NCBI GenBank assembly: GCA_004168015.1
Contig: SEYW01000001.1
Span: forward strand, 124,001-188,000
Origin: Methylolobus aquaticus
GTDB lineage: Bacteria > Pseudomonadota > Gammaproteobacteria > Methylococcales > Methylococcaceae
Direction of reading: 5' to 3'
DNA length: 64,000 nt
Numbering within the stretch: the first letter of the stretch is position 1; each line of letters starts with the position of its first letter. Both the position numbers and the translations under genes were made by a program. Positions 7,190-16,666 of this stretch are shown in pieces. The notes below the pieces were generated by a model, which saw nothing but the letters and a program-made list of their open reading frames with translations, did no database searches and was not told where the DNA came from.

Positions 7190-9868
7190 ATGAGCCGACA
7201 TTACCTGGAACCCCTGTTCGCGCCACGATCGATCGCGGTCTTCGGCGCCAGCGAGCGTGCCGACGCCGTCGGCACCCGTCTCTACGCCAATCTCCTGGAT
7301 GGGGGGTTCGGCGGCCCCATCTTCGCCATCAACCCGAGATACACCGAGGTCAGGGGTATGCCCTGCACACCCTCGATCGAGGCGCTGGGACAAGATGTGG
7401 ATCTGGCAGTCATCGCGACCCCAGCCTCTACGGTGGTCCCGATCCTGCGCGCCTGCGGGGAACGCCACGTCCGCGCCGCCGTCGTCCTGTCTGCGGGCTT
7501 CGGCGAGCGCGACGCCGCGGGCAAGCGCCTGGAGCTGACAGTCGCCGAGGAATGTCGACGCGCGGGAATTCGGCTGCTCGGCCCGAACTGCGTCGGGTTC
7601 ATCCGCCCGAGCGCTCGGCTCAACGCGACCTTCAGCAATAACGTCGCCGAACCCGGCTCCATCGCATTGATATCCCAATCCGGCGCAATCTGTACCGCCA
7701 TTCTCGATTGGGCCGGCGCGCACGGCATCGGCTTTTCTCTAATCGTTTCGATCGGCGACGCGGCCGACGTCGGTTTTGGGGAGGTGCTGGATTACCTGAC
7801 GCTGGATCCCAAAACCCGCAGCATCCTAATGTACGTCGAAGGCGTCACGAACGCCCGCCCCTTCCTCAGCGGCCTGCGCGCCGCAGCGCGCCTCAAGCCG
7901 GTCATCGTGATCAAGTCGGGGCGTCATGCCGAGGGATCTCGCGCTGCCATGACTCACACGGGAGCACTGGTCGGTGCGGACGACGTCTTCGCGGCCGCGC
8001 TCGAGCGCGCCGGTGTCGTCCGCGCCGCCACGATAGAGCAGTTGTTTGCAGCAGCCCAGTTGCTGTCGTCGCCGCCGCGGATTCGCGGCGACCGATTGGC
8101 CATCGTTACCAATGCGGGCGGACCGGGGGTCATGGCTACCGACTGGGCCATCGACAAGGGACTCGAACTCGCCGCGCTCGGTCCCGACGCGCTAAACACT
8201 CTGAACCAGCAACTGCCCGAAAACTGGTCTCGGTCCAACCCGGTAGACATCCTCGGCGATGCGTCACCGGAACGGTATCGCACAGCGGTTGAGACCTGCG
8301 CCCTGGATCCCGCTGTCGACGGACTCCTTGTGATGCTGACACCGCAGGCCATGTCGCAGCCAGCCGAGGCCGCGGAGGCGGTGATCGCGGCCGCAGGCCG
8401 CACGGACAAGCCGCTCCTCGCCTGCTGGCTCGGCGAGCGCCAGGTTCAGGCGGGCCGGGCGCTCTTCCGGGCCGCACGGATTCCGGACTTCGTCAATCCC
8501 GAGACGGCAATCGAGGCCTTCGGCTACCTGGTCGAGTACCGACGGAACCAGCGCCTTCTGATGCAGGTGCCCGGGCCGCTAGCCGAGTTAGAACGACCCG
8601 ATCTCGCCGGTGCCCAACTGATCATTGATGGCGCACTCGCGTCGCGGCAGGGGCTGCTGACCCCACTCGAGACACGAGCGGTCCTGGGCGCCTTTCATAT
8701 CCCAACGGGCGCGGCGATCGACGCACGGTCGCCTAACGAGGCGCTGGCGGCTGCCGAATGCCTGGGCTTTCCCGTCGCGCTGAAGATCCGGTCCCCCGAC
8801 ATTGTGCATAAATCCGACGTCGATGGCGTCCGGCTGAATATCGACAGCGCCGCATCGATCCGCCACGCTTACTCCGACATGCTGGCACGCGTGCAGGAGT
8901 TGCGTCCGGAGGCCACACTGCTCGGCGTCACCGTCGAGAGAATGTACCAGCGGACGAGCGGGCGGGAACTCTTCGTCGGCGTCGTCCAGGACCCGGTATT
9001 CGGTCCGGTCATCAGCTTCGGAGCGGGAGGCACTGCAATCGAGGTCCTTCGGGACCGGGCCATTGCGCTACCGCCGCTCAACGAGGATCTCGCTCGGAAT
9101 CTGATCGCCAAAACCCGAATTTCTCGGCTGTTGGGCCAGTTCCGTAACCTTCCGCCAATCAATCTGGACGCTCTGATCCATTTGCTGCTTCGGATTTCCG
9201 AGATGGTTTGCGAACTGCCGCAGATCGAGGAACTGGACATCAATCCACTGGTCGCCGATGAGGATGGCGTTCGCGCGCTGGACACACGCATCATGGTGCG
9301 CCCGCCCATTGCCGGTCGACGTCACTTCGACCACATGGCGATTCATCCGTATCCGAGTAACTGGATCAGCCGCTTCCAGTTGCCGGAGGGGCAGGACATC
9401 ACGATCCGGCCGATCCGGCCGGAAGACGCCGCGATCGAGCGCGCCTTCGTACGAAAACTGTCCCCGGAGGCACGCTACCTCCGCTTCAACCAAGCCCTGC
9501 GGGAGTTGAGTCAGGAGTTGCTGGTGAGGTTCACTCAACTCGATTACCACCGGGAACTCGCTCTGATCGCAACCACCCCCGTCGCGGGCGAGGAAACCGA
9601 AATCGCAGTCGCCCGTTTTTTTCCAAATCCGGACGCGCGCAGCGCCGAATTCGCCGTGGTCATCGCCGACGACTGGCAACGGCATGGTCTGGGCACGCGA
9701 CTGATGAATCAGTTGATCGCAGCGAGTCGCGAAAAAGGCTTCGAAACACTGGAGGGCGAAGTGCTAGCCCGCAACACGGCGATGTTGCGCTTCACGGAGA
9801 AGCTTGGCTTCCGGGCGAACGAAAAAGAGGATGATCCGGATGTACTCCGTGTCACACTGGTGCTGTGA
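7190..9868 (+). CDS. Pat/YfiQ-type protein lysine acyltransferase (NDP-forming acyl-CoA synthetase-like plus GNAT)
   Basis: This 892-residue protein has the full architecture of bacterial lysine acetyltransferases that silence acetyl-CoA synthetase. Residues 1 to about 460 are CoA-binding and succinyl-CoA-ligase-like (FGASERADAVG, LGPNCVGFI, HTGALVGADDVF). Residues about 490-700 form an ATP-grasp-like region (GFPVALKIRSPDIVHKSDV). The last 170 residues are a GNAT domain with the acetyl-CoA loop DDWQRHGLGTRL. In characterised Pat the synthetase half has lost catalysis and senses acetyl-CoA. Whether that is so here needs a check of the catalytic His. The next gene overlaps its stop by GTGA. Confidence 0.85.
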   Translation: MSRHYLEPLFAPRSIAVFGASERADAVGTRLYANLLDGGFGGPIFAINPRYTEVRGMPCTPSIEALGQDVDLAVIATPASTVVPILRACGERHVRAAVVLSAGFGERDAAGKRLELTVAEECRRAGIRLLGPNCVGFIRPSARLNATFSNNVAEPGSIALISQSGAICTAILDWAGAHGIGFSLIVSIGDAADVGFGEVLDYLTLDPKTRSILMYVEGVTNARPFLSGLRAAARLKPVIVIKSGRHAEGSRAAMTHTGALVGADDVFAAALERAGVVRAATIEQLFAAAQLLSSPPRIRGDRLAIVTNAGGPGVMATDWAIDKGLELAALGPDALNTLNQQLPENWSRSNPVDILGDASPERYRTAVETCALDPAVDGLLVMLTPQAMSQPAEAAEAVIAAAGRTDKPLLACWLGERQVQAGRALFRAARIPDFVNPETAIEAFGYLVEYRRNQRLLMQVPGPLAELERPDLAGAQLIIDGALASRQGLLTPLETRAVLGAFHIPTGAAIDARSPNEALAAAECLGFPVALKIRSPDIVHKSDVDGVRLNIDSAASIRHAYSDMLARVQELRPEATLLGVTVERMYQRTSGRELFVGVVQDPVFGPVISFGAGGTAIEVLRDRAIALPPLNEDLARNLIAKTRISRLLGQFRNLPPINLDALIHLLLRISEMVCELPQIEELDINPLVADEDGVRALDTRIMVRPPIAGRRHFDHMAIHPYPSNWISRFQLPEGQDITIRPIRPEDAAIERAFVRKLSPEARYLRFNQALRELSQELLVRFTQLDYHRELALIATTPVAGEETEIAVARFFPNPDARSAEFAVVIADDWQRHGLGTRLMNQLIAASREKGFETLEGEVLARNTAMLRFTEKLGFRANEKEDDPDVLRVTLVL

Positions 9869-10368
9869 GCCAGCAATACCACCCGCGCATGGCTGAGCGA
9901 CCCGCACAGCCAACGAAGCGCCGCCGGCGCGGGCGCGAACTTGGCCAAATCGTTTCGCAAACACCGGGTCTGGCCGACTTCGTCGCACGCTGCCAGATTC
10001 ACGCTGCAATCGAACAGGCCGTTCGCTCGTCAATACCCGAGCGTCTTGCGAAGCACTGCGTGCATTGTGTCTCACACCACGACCATCTGGTCGTGTTCGC
10101 TGACGCGGCGATCCATGCCACTGCGCTGCGTTTCGCGCTGGCGCCCGCGCTCCCGACGCTGAACCACCGGTTCGAGTCGCGTTGGCGACATGTACAGATC
10201 CGCGTTTTTCCGGCCTGGCAAATCGACCGGAGGCTCCGCGACCTTGCCCTTCCGACCCGCGCGATCGCCGAGCAAGTCGAAACGGCGGCCAGATACTCTC
10301 CAAGCGACGAGATTCAGGCCGCGCTGGCGCGTTTGGCGGAGACGCTCCGCGACCCGGAGCGCCGCTAG
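9865..10368 (+). CDS. DciA-like DUF721 protein (probable replicative helicase loader)
   Basis: A 167-residue protein with a basic N-terminus (KRRRRGRELG) and a compact KH-like DUF721 domain. DciA proteins load the DnaB helicase in bacteria lacking DnaC, and in gammaproteobacteria the gene often sits beside lpxC, as here. The start is GTG 9865, overlapping the upstream TGA; ATG 9889 is an alternative. The sequence is divergent in the middle, so the family call rests on length, basic N-terminus, general pattern and neighbourhood. It ends convergent with lpxC. Confidence 0.65.
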   Translation: MSQQYHPRMAERPAQPTKRRRRGRELGQIVSQTPGLADFVARCQIHAAIEQAVRSSIPERLAKHCVHCVSHHDHLVVFADAAIHATALRFALAPALPTLNHRFESRWRHVQIRVFPAWQIDRRLRDLALPTRAIAEQVETAARYSPSDEIQAALARLAETLRDPERR

Positions 10369-10377
10369 CGCCGACTC

Positions 10378-10403
10378 CCCGCAGCGCTACCTAGCGCTGC
10401 GGG
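10378..10403. terminator. Perfect inverted repeat between convergent dciA-like gene and lpxC
   Basis: CCCGCAGCGCTA (10378-10389) is the exact reverse complement of TAGCGCTGCGGG (10392-10403), separated by CC. It sits 10 bases after the plus-strand gene and about 57 bases after lpxC. There is no T-run on either side, so it could be a transcription-blocking hairpin rather than a canonical intrinsic terminator. Confidence 0.5.
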
Positions 10404-10459
10404 AAGGAAGAGAACGAGGGTTGCGAGCGAATCGCCGCCCCCGTTCCGCAAGCATGGGA

Positions 10460-11374
10460 TCAGCGTGCGACCTGGGCCGGACGCATATAGGAAATCGGCA
10501 GCGCCTCGTCGTCACGGAACGTGATCATTTCCCAGGCATCCTTCCGGCGCAACAGTTCCATCAGGAGCTTGTTGTTCAGCGCATGCCCGGACTTGTAACC
10601 CACGAAGGCGCCGATCAGACTGTGGCCGAGCAGGTAAAGATCCCCGATGGCGTCGAGAATCTTATGCTTCACGAACTCGTCCGCATAGCGCAGGCCGTCT
10701 TCGTTCAGGATCCGATAGTTGTCCACGACAATGGCATTGTCCATGCTGCCGCCCAGGGCCAGTCGACGCTTGCGCAACGCCTCGATGTCGCGCATGAAGC
10801 CAAAAGTGCGTGCCCTTGCGACTTCTTTGACGAAGGACGTCGAGGAAAAATCGATGCTCGCCGTCTGGCTGTCGGTGTGAAAGGCAGGATGATCGAAGTC
10901 GATGGTGAAGGTCACCTTGAAACCGTCGTAGGGCTCGAACCGGGCATACTTCTCGCCATCCTGAACCATCAGGCGACGCTTGATGCGGATGAAGCGCTTC
11001 GGCGCTTCCTGCTCCTGAACGCCCGCTGACTGAATCAGAAACACGAACGGGCCCGCGCTCCCGTCCATGATCGGGACCTCCGACGCACTGACGTCCACGT
11101 AGGCGTTGTCGATGCCGAGCCCCGCAAACGCCGACAGCAGATGTTCGACGGTCGAGATGCGGACATCGCCTTGCATCAGCGTCGTCGACAAGGTCGTCTC
11201 ACCCACATTTTCGGGCCTAGCCTCGATGACCACGGGCTCGGGCAAATCGACCCGACTGAATCGGATACCGGTATTCGGTGCCGCGGGACGGAGGGTCAGA
11301 TAGACCTTTTCGCCCGTATGCAGGCCGACGCCAGTCGCCCGAATCATGTTCTTCAGCGTTCGTTGTCTGATCAT
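10460..11374 (-). CDS. lpxC: UDP-3-O-acyl-N-acetylglucosamine deacetylase LpxC
   Basis: This zinc enzyme catalyses the committed step of lipid A synthesis in the cytoplasm. It has 304 residues. The zinc and catalytic motifs are [20 protein letters not shown] near residue 78, [14 protein letters not shown] near 237, and [17 protein letters not shown] 11374 is preceded by a GAGGAGAG ribosome site; the longer open frame upstream is not conserved. It is the last gene of the dcw cluster, 148 bases after ftsZ, the usual gammaproteobacterial position. Confidence 0.97.
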   Translation of the reverse strand: MIRQRTLKNMIRATGVGLHTGEKVYLTLRPAAPNTGIRFSRVDLPEPVVIEARPENVGETTLSTTLMQGDVRISTVEHLLSAFAGLGIDNAYVDVSASEVPIMDGSAGPFVFLIQSAGVQEQEAPKRFIRIKRRLMVQDGEKYARFEPYDGFKVTFTIDFDHPAFHTDSQTASIDFSSTSFVKEVARARTFGFMRDIEALRKRRLALGGSMDNAIVVDNYRILNEDGLRYADEFVKHKILDAIGDLYLLGHSLIGAFVGYKSGHALNNKLLMELLRRKDAWEMITFRDDEALPISYMRPAQVAR

Positions 11375-11522
11375 CTGACTCTCCTCATTGTGACGGGAAC
11401 GTCTGCCCCCACCGATGTCGAACGGCGTGCCGCGCCGCGGCAGAACGGCACGTCGAATACGCCGGTGTCTCTCTTGCAATCCTTGGGTCGGGCACGGATT
11501 GCCGCGTAGCAAGCGGCGGGCA

Positions 11523-12668
11523 TCAGTCCGCTTGGCGCCGCAGGAACGCGGGGATATCCAGGTAATCCATGTCCATCTCCTTCGCCGTCTCCGCACGCGG
11601 CTCATGCTTCGGTTGGCGCCGGTGGACAGCCGGTCGCTGCAACTGCTCGTAGTCGATCTCCCCGGTGTTTTTCTGCACCAGTTTCAGAGCGGTCTCTCCC
11701 GAGGCGTGTGAACCGGTCAGGCCTGTGGCGACCACCGTCACGCGCACTTCATCGACCAGGTCGGGGTCAATCACGGTACCGATCACGACGACGGCGTCGT
11801 CGGATGCGAACTCCTTGACCTTGTTGCCGACTTCGTCGAACTCGCCGATGGCCAGATCCAGACCACCGGTAATATTGACGAGAATGCCGCGCGCCCCCTG
11901 CAGGCTCGTATCTTCGAGCAGCGGGCTCGCGATCGCGCGCTCTGCCGCCTCGCGTGCCCGGTTCTCACCATTGGCGACACCCGTCCCCATCATCGCCATG
12001 CCCATCTCGGCCATGACGGTCCGAACGTCGGCAAAGTCGACATTGATGAGACCGGGGCGGGTGATCAGGTCGGCGATACCCTTGACGGCCCCGAGCAACA
12101 CGTCGTTCGCGGCTGCGAACGCCTGCATCAGGCTGACATCCTTGCCCAGGACCGGTAGCAGTTTGTCATTCGGAATCGTGATCAGTGAGTCGACGAACTG
12201 GCTCAGTTCCTCAACGCCCTTGTCCGCGATCTGCCGCCGTTTGCGTCCCTCGAACATAAACGGCTTGGTGACAACCGCGACCGTCAGGATACCGGCTTCC
12301 TTGGCGATCTCCGCGATCACTGGCGCAGCCCCCGTACCGGTACCACCACCCATTCCGGCGGTGATGAAAACCATGTCCGCGCCGTCGAGTACTTCCTGGA
12401 TCCGTTCGCGGTCATCGAGTGCCGCCTGGCGGCCGATGTCCGGATTGGCGCCGGCGCCCAGCCCCTTGGTGAGAGCGCTACCCAACTGGATTACGGAGCG
12501 CGCATTGATGCTCTTGAGCGCTTGGGCGTCCGTGTTCGCGCACAGGAACTCCACGCCCTCGATGTGGTTGGTGACCATGTGGTTGACGGCATTGCCACCG
12601 CCGCCACCGATACCAACCACCTTGATCACGGCATTCTGACTGTATGAATCCACGAGCTCGAATTTCAT
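11523..12668 (-). CDS. ftsZ: Cell division protein FtsZ
   Basis: This tubulin-like GTPase forms the Z ring. It has 381 residues. The GTP-binding glycine-rich loop [13 protein letters not shown] is near residue 19, the tubulin signature [13 protein letters not shown] is near 107, and the T7 region [11 protein letters not shown] is intact. The C-terminal peptide [14 protein letters not shown] is the site that binds FtsA and ZipA, both encoded in this window. ATG 12668 is preferred over an in-frame TTG two codons earlier. It is 30 bases after ftsA. Confidence 0.98.
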   Translation of the reverse strand: MKFELVDSYSQNAVIKVVGIGGGGGNAVNHMVTNHIEGVEFLCANTDAQALKSINARSVIQLGSALTKGLGAGANPDIGRQAALDDRERIQEVLDGADMVFITAGMGGGTGTGAAPVIAEIAKEAGILTVAVVTKPFMFEGRKRRQIADKGVEELSQFVDSLITIPNDKLLPVLGKDVSLMQAFAAANDVLLGAVKGIADLITRPGLINVDFADVRTVMAEMGMAMMGTGVANGENRAREAAERAIASPLLEDTSLQGARGILVNITGGLDLAIGEFDEVGNKVKEFASDDAVVVIGTVIDPDLVDEVRVTVVATGLTGSHASGETALKLVQKNTGEIDYEQLQRPAVHRRQPKHEPRAETAKEMDMDYLDIPAFLRRQAD

Positions 12669-12698
12669 GCTCAATCCCTCACGTTCGGTTTGATATGC

Positions 12699-13934
12699 CT
12701 AAAAACTCCCACTGAACCAGTTCCGCATCCTGGTCCATACGCCCTTGAACCCCGGCCCCGCCACGAATTGCCGGTCTCCCCCGCTCTGATGCTGGCGAGC
12801 GAACAGCAACAATCCGGCACCGGTTGCATAGATTGGGTTGCGCACGACATCGGTCAGACCCGTGACATGCTGCGGCACCCCGACCCGCACCGGCACATGG
12901 AATATTTCTTCCGCGAGTTCGGTCAGACCTTCGACGCGCGCACTGCCGCCCGTAATCACCAAGCCCGCCGCGATCAGGTCTTCAAACCCGCTGCGCCGCA
13001 ACTCCCCCTGCACCAACAGCAGAAGTTCCTCGTAGCGTGGTTCCACGATTTCGGCCAGATTCAGGCGCGAGATCTTGCGCGCCGGACGGTCCCCAATACT
13101 CGGCACCTCGATCGTATCTTCGAGTTTGGCCAGCTGAGTCAGCGCGCAACCGTGGCGAAGCTTGATGTCCTCGGCAAACTGCGTGGGCGTGCGCAGGGCC
13201 ACGGCGATGTCGTTGGTGACCTGGTCCCCGGCGATCGGTATGACGGCCGTGTGTCGGATGGCGCCATCCGTGAACACGGCGATGTCGGTGGTGCCGCCGC
13301 CGATGTCGACGAGACACACACCGAGATCCTTCTCGTCCTCGCTGAGCACCGCGGTACACGAGGCCAACTGATCGAGAATGATGTCCTCGACCTCCAGGCC
13401 GCAACGCCGTATGCATTTCACGATGTTCTGGGCGGCGCTGACCGCGCCGGTGACGATGTGCACGCGGGCTTCCAGGCGGATGCCGGACATGCCGATCGGC
13501 TCGCGGATGCCCTCCTGGCGGTCGATGACGAATTCCTGCGGCAGGATGTGCAGAATTTTCTGGTCGGCCGGAATGGCCACCGCGCGCGCCGAATCGATCA
13601 CACGGTCCACGTCGGCTTGCGTGACTTCCTTGTCGCGGATGGCCACGATGCCATGCGAATTCATGCTCGTGATATGGCTTCCGGCGATGCCGGCATAGAC
13701 CGAATTGATTCGGCAACCTGCCATCAACTCGGCCTCCTCGACCGCCCGCTGAATCGAGAGCACGGTCGTTTCCAGATTCACGACGACACCTTTCTTGATG
13801 CCCCGCGACGGATGCGTGCCGATGCCAACCACCTCGATATCGTGATCGCCGTTCAGTTCGCCGACGATACAGGCGACCTTGGACGTTCCGATATCCAGGC
13901 CGACGATCAAGTTTCTGTCTGCTTTTCTTACCAT
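12699..13934 (-). CDS. ftsA: Cell division protein FtsA
   Basis: An actin-like ATPase of 411 residues that tethers FtsZ to the membrane. The phosphate loops NLIVGLDIGTSKVACIVGE (near residue 8) and CLVDIGGGTTDIAVF (near 203) and the adenosine motif AAGLVITGGSARVEGL are present. The C-terminal FKGVWTRMRNWFSGSF is the amphipathic membrane-targeting helix. Its ATG overlaps the end of ftsQ by 7 bases, which implies translational coupling. Confidence 0.98.
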   Translation of the reverse strand: MVRKADRNLIVGLDIGTSKVACIVGELNGDHDIEVVGIGTHPSRGIKKGVVVNLETTVLSIQRAVEEAELMAGCRINSVYAGIAGSHITSMNSHGIVAIRDKEVTQADVDRVIDSARAVAIPADQKILHILPQEFVIDRQEGIREPIGMSGIRLEARVHIVTGAVSAAQNIVKCIRRCGLEVEDIILDQLASCTAVLSEDEKDLGVCLVDIGGGTTDIAVFTDGAIRHTAVIPIAGDQVTNDIAVALRTPTQFAEDIKLRHGCALTQLAKLEDTIEVPSIGDRPARKISRLNLAEIVEPRYEELLLLVQGELRRSGFEDLIAAGLVITGGSARVEGLTELAEEIFHVPVRVGVPQHVTGLTDVVRNPIYATGAGLLLFARQHQSGGDRQFVAGPGFKGVWTRMRNWFSGSF

Positions 13935-14794
13935 TGAAGCGCCGCGAGATGTGAGTTTGGACGTTGCATGAACGGCTGGAGAGAGGCACCCGTACCCCCA
14001 GCCGCGCCGTTTTCATCAGGCGCCGGGTCCGGTTCGGTTGCCAGACCCCAGACCACGGCAAAACCGTTGCGGTAGCGCAGGTCGACTCGCTTTACCAGGG
14101 CGCCGCGCCGGCGCTGTAGGCTCGGCAACCACCGCCGCAGGCGCTCAAAGCTGGCTACCGGGTCCTGGCGCCCGATGACGATTTCCTGGCCGTCGGAAAG
14201 CGTCGCGGTCCAGCTCTGTCGGGCGGTCAATTGCAGCCTGCCGACGCGGACGTTGTCGCCCTGGATCATCGCATTCAGCTTGCTAAACACCGCGAAGACT
14301 TCGCGTTCCTGCCCTTCGGGCCCGGATAGGACGGGCAATGCATCGAATCCTCCGCGGCTCGCCGGCGTAAAGCGGACACCACGGTCGTTCAGGAGGCTCC
14401 CCTGATTCCAGCGCGCGGCAGGACGATGCTCGCTGACGTTAACGATCAGCGTATCCGGCCATTGCCGCACCACGCGGAGGTCTTCCACCCAGGGGAACGA
14501 GCGGCCAACCGACTCGATTGCCGACAGGTCGACGTCAAAAAAACCAACCTGCGCCAGGGGTGAGATGGCCGAACTGAGCTCGCTCTCGTCGAGTTGGAGA
14601 ATCTTGCCTTCGATTCGAACGTAGCGGATCGGATAGGCATGGCGCAAGCTCTGATCCCAATAGGCCCACGCGCCGCAACCGATGACGCCCAGCAGCCCGA
14701 GACTGACCAACGGCGGCAGCCAGTGTGCCATGCGCGACGAACGCAGGCTCTGTTGCGGCGCTCTGCCCCGCGTCACTGCGGTTCTGGGTCTCAT
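13928..14794 (-). CDS. ftsQ: Cell division protein FtsQ
   Basis: A bitopic divisome protein of 288 residues that links early and late division proteins. A basic cytoplasmic N-terminus is followed by one membrane helix (about residues 27-46) and the POTRA region IRYVRIEGKILQLDESELSS with PWVEDLRVVRQWPDTLIVNV. The C-terminal half follows the FtsQ pattern. It begins one base after the ddl stop and runs into ftsA. Confidence 0.95.
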   Translation of the reverse strand: MRPRTAVTRGRAPQQSLRSSRMAHWLPPLVSLGLLGVIGCGAWAYWDQSLRHAYPIRYVRIEGKILQLDESELSSAISPLAQVGFFDVDLSAIESVGRSFPWVEDLRVVRQWPDTLIVNVSEHRPAARWNQGSLLNDRGVRFTPASRGGFDALPVLSGPEGQEREVFAVFSKLNAMIQGDNVRVGRLQLTARQSWTATLSDGQEIVIGRQDPVASFERLRRWLPSLQRRRGALVKRVDLRYRNGFAVVWGLATEPDPAPDENGAAGGTGASLQPFMQRPNSHLAALQW

Positions 14795-14795
14795 A

Positions 14796-15722
14796 TCAAC
14801 AGCTGGTTTCCAGAATCCGCCAGACGAGTTCGTCGAACGGGATTCCTGCCGCCTTTGCGGCCATGGGCACCAAGCTGTGGTCAGTCATGCCAGGGACCGT
14901 GTTGACCTCGATCAGCCAGGGCTGACCATTGCCGTCGACCAGCAGGTCTACGCGCCCCCAACCCTCGACGCCGACGGCCCGACATGCCTTCAAAGCCAAC
15001 TGCTGAAAACGACGCTCAGTCGCCTCGTCGAGCCCGCTGGGGCAGTGGTAGCGCGTCGTATCAGCCCGGTATTTCGCGTCGAAGTCATAGAACGCGTTGG
15101 GCGTCTCCAAACGAATCAGCGGCAGGGGCTCGTCATCCAGGATCGCGGCCGTATATTCCCTGCCCTCGACCCACTGCTCGGCGAAGACGCGGCAATTAAA
15201 GGCCGATGCGGCCTGCCAGGCGGCCTGCAGCTCGTCGAGCGTCTCCGCACGACTCATGCCGATGCTGGAACCCTCGGCGGACGGCTTGACGATCACCGGG
15301 AAGCCAATGGTCTCGGCACAGCGCTGCAAATCGGACTCGCCGTCCAGCGCGCACCATGCCGGGGTCGGGATGAACGCTCCCATCCAGCACAACTTGGTCC
15401 GGAGCTTATCCATGGCCAGGGCCGATGCGAGCACCCCGCTGCCGGTGTACGGCAGGCATAAGGACTCCAATGTACCTTGCAGCACACCGTCTTCCCCGCC
15501 CCGTCCGTGAATGATATTGAAGACACGGTCAAAGCCTTGATCAAGCACGCTGGCAACGAGATTCCCCCGAACATCGACTCCGGTCGCCCGGATCCCTCGC
15601 TGTTGCAGGGCGGCCAACACCGCTTGTCCGCTCCTCAAGGATACCTCGCGCTCGGCGGCCGTACCGCCCATCAGCACGGCGACGTGCCCGAACTCCTCAG
15701 CCTGCCGCACCCGATACTTCAC
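14796..15722 (-). CDS. ddl: D-alanine--D-alanine ligase Ddl (DdlB type)
   Basis: This ATP-grasp enzyme joins two D-alanines for the peptidoglycan stem. It has 308 residues. Typical blocks are VAVLMGGTAAEREVSLRSG at the N-terminus, IIHGRGGEDGVLQG, FPVIVKPSAEGSSIGMS, and the metal site WLIEVNTVPGMTDHSLVP at the C-terminus. It overlaps the murB stop by 4 bases. Its natural partner MurF is not encoded at its usual site in this cluster. Confidence 0.97.
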   Translation of the reverse strand: MKYRVRQAEEFGHVAVLMGGTAAEREVSLRSGQAVLAALQQRGIRATGVDVRGNLVASVLDQGFDRVFNIIHGRGGEDGVLQGTLESLCLPYTGSGVLASALAMDKLRTKLCWMGAFIPTPAWCALDGESDLQRCAETIGFPVIVKPSAEGSSIGMSRAETLDELQAAWQAASAFNCRVFAEQWVEGREYTAAILDDEPLPLIRLETPNAFYDFDAKYRADTTRYHCPSGLDEATERRFQQLALKACRAVGVEGWGRVDLLVDGNGQPWLIEVNTVPGMTDHSLVPMAAKAAGIPFDELVWRILETSC

Positions 15723-16666
15723 TTGCTACGCCCTCCCGTCGCCGCCAGCCTCTCCCCGACGATCCGCACTTCCGGATGCAGGGTCACGCCGCATAACTGG
15801 TTAACTTCAGATTGAACGTGCAAGATCAACCGCTCGATATCCTCTGCCGTGGCATTCCCCAGATTCACGAGAAAATTTGCGTGCTTGGTCGAGACCTGAG
15901 CACCGCCGACCTGGAAACCCTTAAGTCCGCAGGCTTCGATTAGTCGGCCGGCGTGATCGCCGGGAGGATTGCGAAAGGTGGAGCCGCAGCTAGGCAGATT
16001 CGTGGGCTGTGTACCGGCACGCCGCGCGAGCAATTCCCGAATCTTGCTGCGCGATGCCGAGGCATTGCCCGGCTGCAGGCGTAACTCGGCGCCGATGAAC
16101 CATTCATCCACAGGAAGCCCGACCACCGAGCGATAGCCCACCGTGAACTCGGCCGCCGCGCGCCACCGGCAGACGCCTGTGCGATCCATGGTCTGCACGC
16201 GTTCGACCAGTTCCCACGTCTCGCCACCGAAAGCACCGGCGTTCATGGCCAATGCGCCGCCCACGGTGCCGGGGATGCCGGCGAGGAACTCACCGCCGCC
16301 CCACGCGGCATCGGCGCAGAAGCGCGCCACGTGCGCACAGGGGACGCCGCTCTGGACGAAGACGCGCAGGCCATCGCGACGTTCAATCGACTTCAAGCGA
16401 TTTTTCGTACAAATCACGACACCCCGGATACCCCCATCTCGAACCAGGAGGTTGCTTCCGAGACCCAGCCAAAAGACAGACTCCGTCGGCGCGAGTGTCT
16501 GCAGGTAAAGGCTGAGATCGGACGCATCGGCGGGCAGATACAGCCGATCGGCTGGTCCGCCAACGCGCCACGAGGTGAAGTCGGCCAACGGCGCATTGAA
16601 AGCCTCGGTACCGGCTGGGCCAGCCCGGCCGGCCGGGTGCTCCATGCGGAAACTAGCGGTCGCCAT
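15719..16666 (-). CDS. murB: UDP-N-acetylenolpyruvoylglucosamine reductase MurB
   Basis: This FAD enzyme reduces the enolpyruvyl group to make UDP-MurNAc. It has 315 residues. FAD and substrate motifs are [55 protein letters not shown], and [20 protein letters not shown] with the catalytic Ser/Glu region. ATG 16666 lies inside the end of murC (14-base overlap) behind a GAGAGG site. The upstream extension to 16711 is not family-like. Confidence 0.96.
   Translation of the reverse strand: MATASFRMEHPAGRAGPAGTEAFNAPLADFTSWRVGGPADRLYLPADASDLSLYLQTLAPTESVFWLGLGSNLLVRDGGIRGVVICTKNRLKSIERRDGLRVFVQSGVPCAHVARFCADAAWGGGEFLAGIPGTVGGALAMNAGAFGGETWELVERVQTMDRTGVCRWRAAAEFTVGYRSVVGLPVDEWFIGAELRLQPGNASASRSKIRELLARRAGTQPTNLPSCGSTFRNPPGDHAGRLIEACGLKGFQVGGAQVSTKHANFLVNLGNATAEDIERLILHVQSEVNQLCGVTLHPEVRIVGERLAATGGRSK

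Noticed and set aside
12690-13937. A 415-codon plus-strand frame opposite ftsA
   Set aside because: It covers ftsA almost exactly and shows His/Asp/Arg-rich composition typical of antisense frames.
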